Source of the DNA: Candidatus Atribacteria bacterium
GTDB taxonomy: Bacteria > Atribacterota > JS1 > SB-45 > 34-128
Length of the DNA: 6,070 nt
Reading direction: 5' to 3'
Assembly: GCA_003451675.1 (NCBI GenBank)
Contig: DMCY01000010.1
Location: forward strand, 1 to 6,070
Of the stretch, positions 5,769 through 6,070 are shown in pieces. The position numbers were made by a program, and so were the translations under genes. The notes beneath the pieces are model-generated. The model did not search any database and was not told where the DNA came from. It worked only from the letters and a program-made list of their open reading frames with translations. Position 1 is the first letter of the stretch; each line of letters starts with the position of its first letter.

Positions 5769-5788
5769 ATTCCCGCGAAAGCGGAAAT
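5769..5788. repeat. REP-like hairpin (ATTCCCGC-GAAA-GCGGAAAT)
   Basis: Eight-base arms ATTCCCGC and GCGGAAAT pair except at one position and enclose a GAAA tetraloop. The preceding TGTCATTCCCGCGAAAGC text is the style of dispersed extragenic repeats known from many bacteria, whose intact form would be ATTCCCGC...GCGGGAAT. The following ATCTA (5787-5791) and TAGAT (5805-5809) could form a second small stem. No T run follows on either strand, so a terminator role is unlikely. Confidence 0.6.
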
Positions 5789-5887
5789 CTATCCTTGAGT
5801 CGAGTAGATGAGTATCTCTCAACCTTAGAAACAACTTTGTATTCCCTGTTATCTTCCCGTTTCCTTAATGAAAGTGTCACAATATTA

Positions 5888-5910
5888 GTTCCCTAGCTGA
5901 TTGATAGAAC
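5888..5910 (-). other. Possible degenerate domain VI of a group II intron
   Basis: Downstream of the domain V hairpin on the minus strand, after TGTGAGGGGT, GTTCTA (complement of 5905-5910) can pair with TAGGGAAC (complement of 5888-5895), leaving a two-base bulge. A CTAATAT follows, in which an A could be the branch point and AT the intron end. The helix is shorter and less regular than in active introns, and the exact intron 3' boundary cannot be fixed from one copy. Confidence 0.35.
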
Positions 5911-5920
5911 ACCCCTCACA

Positions 5921-5953
5921 GAACCGAACGTGCCCTATTCGAGCATTCGGCTC
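5921..5953 (-). ncRNA. Group II intron domain V, probably a relic
   Basis: Read on the minus strand, this 33-nt segment starts GAGCCGAATGC and ends GCACGTTCGGTTC, followed by TGTGAGGGG. That is the signature of group II intron domain V. The AGC catalytic triad is at positions 2-4, GAGCCGAA pairs with TTCGGTTC with a G-T wobble, and the ACG of the 3' strand supplies the bulge. Domain V is normally 34 nt with a GNRA tetraloop. Here one base is missing and the tip is GAATA over a short stem containing a G-T pair, which suggests decay. No reverse transcriptase tail is found in the 117 nt upstream on that strand (all three frames are closed), so an ORF-bearing domain IV is not seen. The rest of the intron, if any, lies off the right edge. 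Confidence 0.72.
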
Positions 5954-6070
5954 TTCATATTATCTTACAAAAACGCTACTAACCAAAGAGATTTACATAT
6001 ATTCTCGTTAAAGGCAGGGGATTAAGTCTAAGGTACAATTTCAAAGTAGTAAGTGAAAAACTCTTCCTCT
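5954..6070. other. Right-edge sequence, presumed group II intron remnant
   Basis: If the domain V at 5921-5953 belongs to an intron on the minus strand, this stretch would be domain IV or ORF tail. All three minus frames stop within it (the longest ends ...NLFG), with no maturase or HNH-type motifs. I see no RNA gene or repeat here. Confidence 0.35.

Larger units (their letters stand above)
5592..5920. other. Gene-free region upstream of rsmD
   Basis: About 330 nt without a supportable gene. From left to right it holds an 8-bp tandem repeat touching the rsmD leader (5607-5630), an AT-rich part with GCGTTTAGCGTATAGTAT-type words (about 5677-5695) and a possible rsmD promoter (5710-5740). A REP-like hairpin follows (5769-5788), then unassigned sequence, and finally the degenerate 3' end of a group II intron on the minus strand from about 5888. 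The gene that would usually lie upstream of rsmD is not present here. Confidence 0.55.

Noticed and set aside
5769..5788. Hairpin at the right as a class C group II intron target or as a terminator
   Set aside because: No T run follows on either strand. It lies on the 3'-exon side of the minus-strand intron, whereas class C introns insert after a hairpin in the 5' exon.

Overview
This is a low-GC bacterial chromosomal segment with five complete housekeeping genes and a worn mobile-element remnant at each edge. The genes are rsmD, coaD and a SepM/YlbL-type Lon-like protease on the minus strand, tmcAL (ylbM) on the plus strand, and pta on the minus strand. This content resembles the rsmD-coaD-ylbL-ylbM neighbourhood of Firmicutes, and pta next to ylbM recalls clostridial genomes. 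A low-GC anaerobic fermenter, Firmicutes-like or from a related uncultured lineage such as Atribacterota, fits best, but that rests on gene content and style only. No rRNA or tRNA gene and no CRISPR array is visible.

Layout from left to right. Positions 2-289 hold the C-terminal tail of an rve-type (IS481/IS3-like) transposase cut by the window edge. Positions 290-567 are AT-rich and carry repeats. Positions 568-1563 (-) encode phosphate acetyltransferase. Positions 1564-1830 are a divergent intergenic region with repeats. Positions 1831-3153 (+) encode TmcAL. Positions 3154-3365 are a convergent intergenic region holding a palindromic element around a terminator-like hairpin. Positions 3366-4358 (-) encode the Lon-like PDZ protease, 4441-4929 (-) CoaD and 5034-5591 (-) RsmD. 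The last three are read in the order rsmD, coaD, sepM with gaps of 104 and 82 nt, so they are probably one transcription unit. Positions 5592-6070 lack a gene but hold short repeats, a REP-like hairpin and a minus-strand group II intron domain V, probably a relic.

Functionally, RsmD methylates 16S rRNA and TmcAL acetylates the tRNA-Met anticodon, so both serve translation. CoaD makes the precursor of CoA, Pta interconverts acetyl-CoA and acetyl phosphate, and TmcAL consumes acetate. The genes therefore touch a shared acetyl/CoA economy, although no regulatory link is visible.

The most striking feature is non-coding. Four intergenic gaps carry short-word repeats built from TTAGTTAG/CTGGTT on the left and their complements (AACCAG/CTAACTAA) on the right, and a fifth carries a looser related array. 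Two of the pairs have flanking short direct repeats that could be target-site duplications. This looks like a family of small palindromic, MITE-like elements. I found no convincing new protein-coding system.
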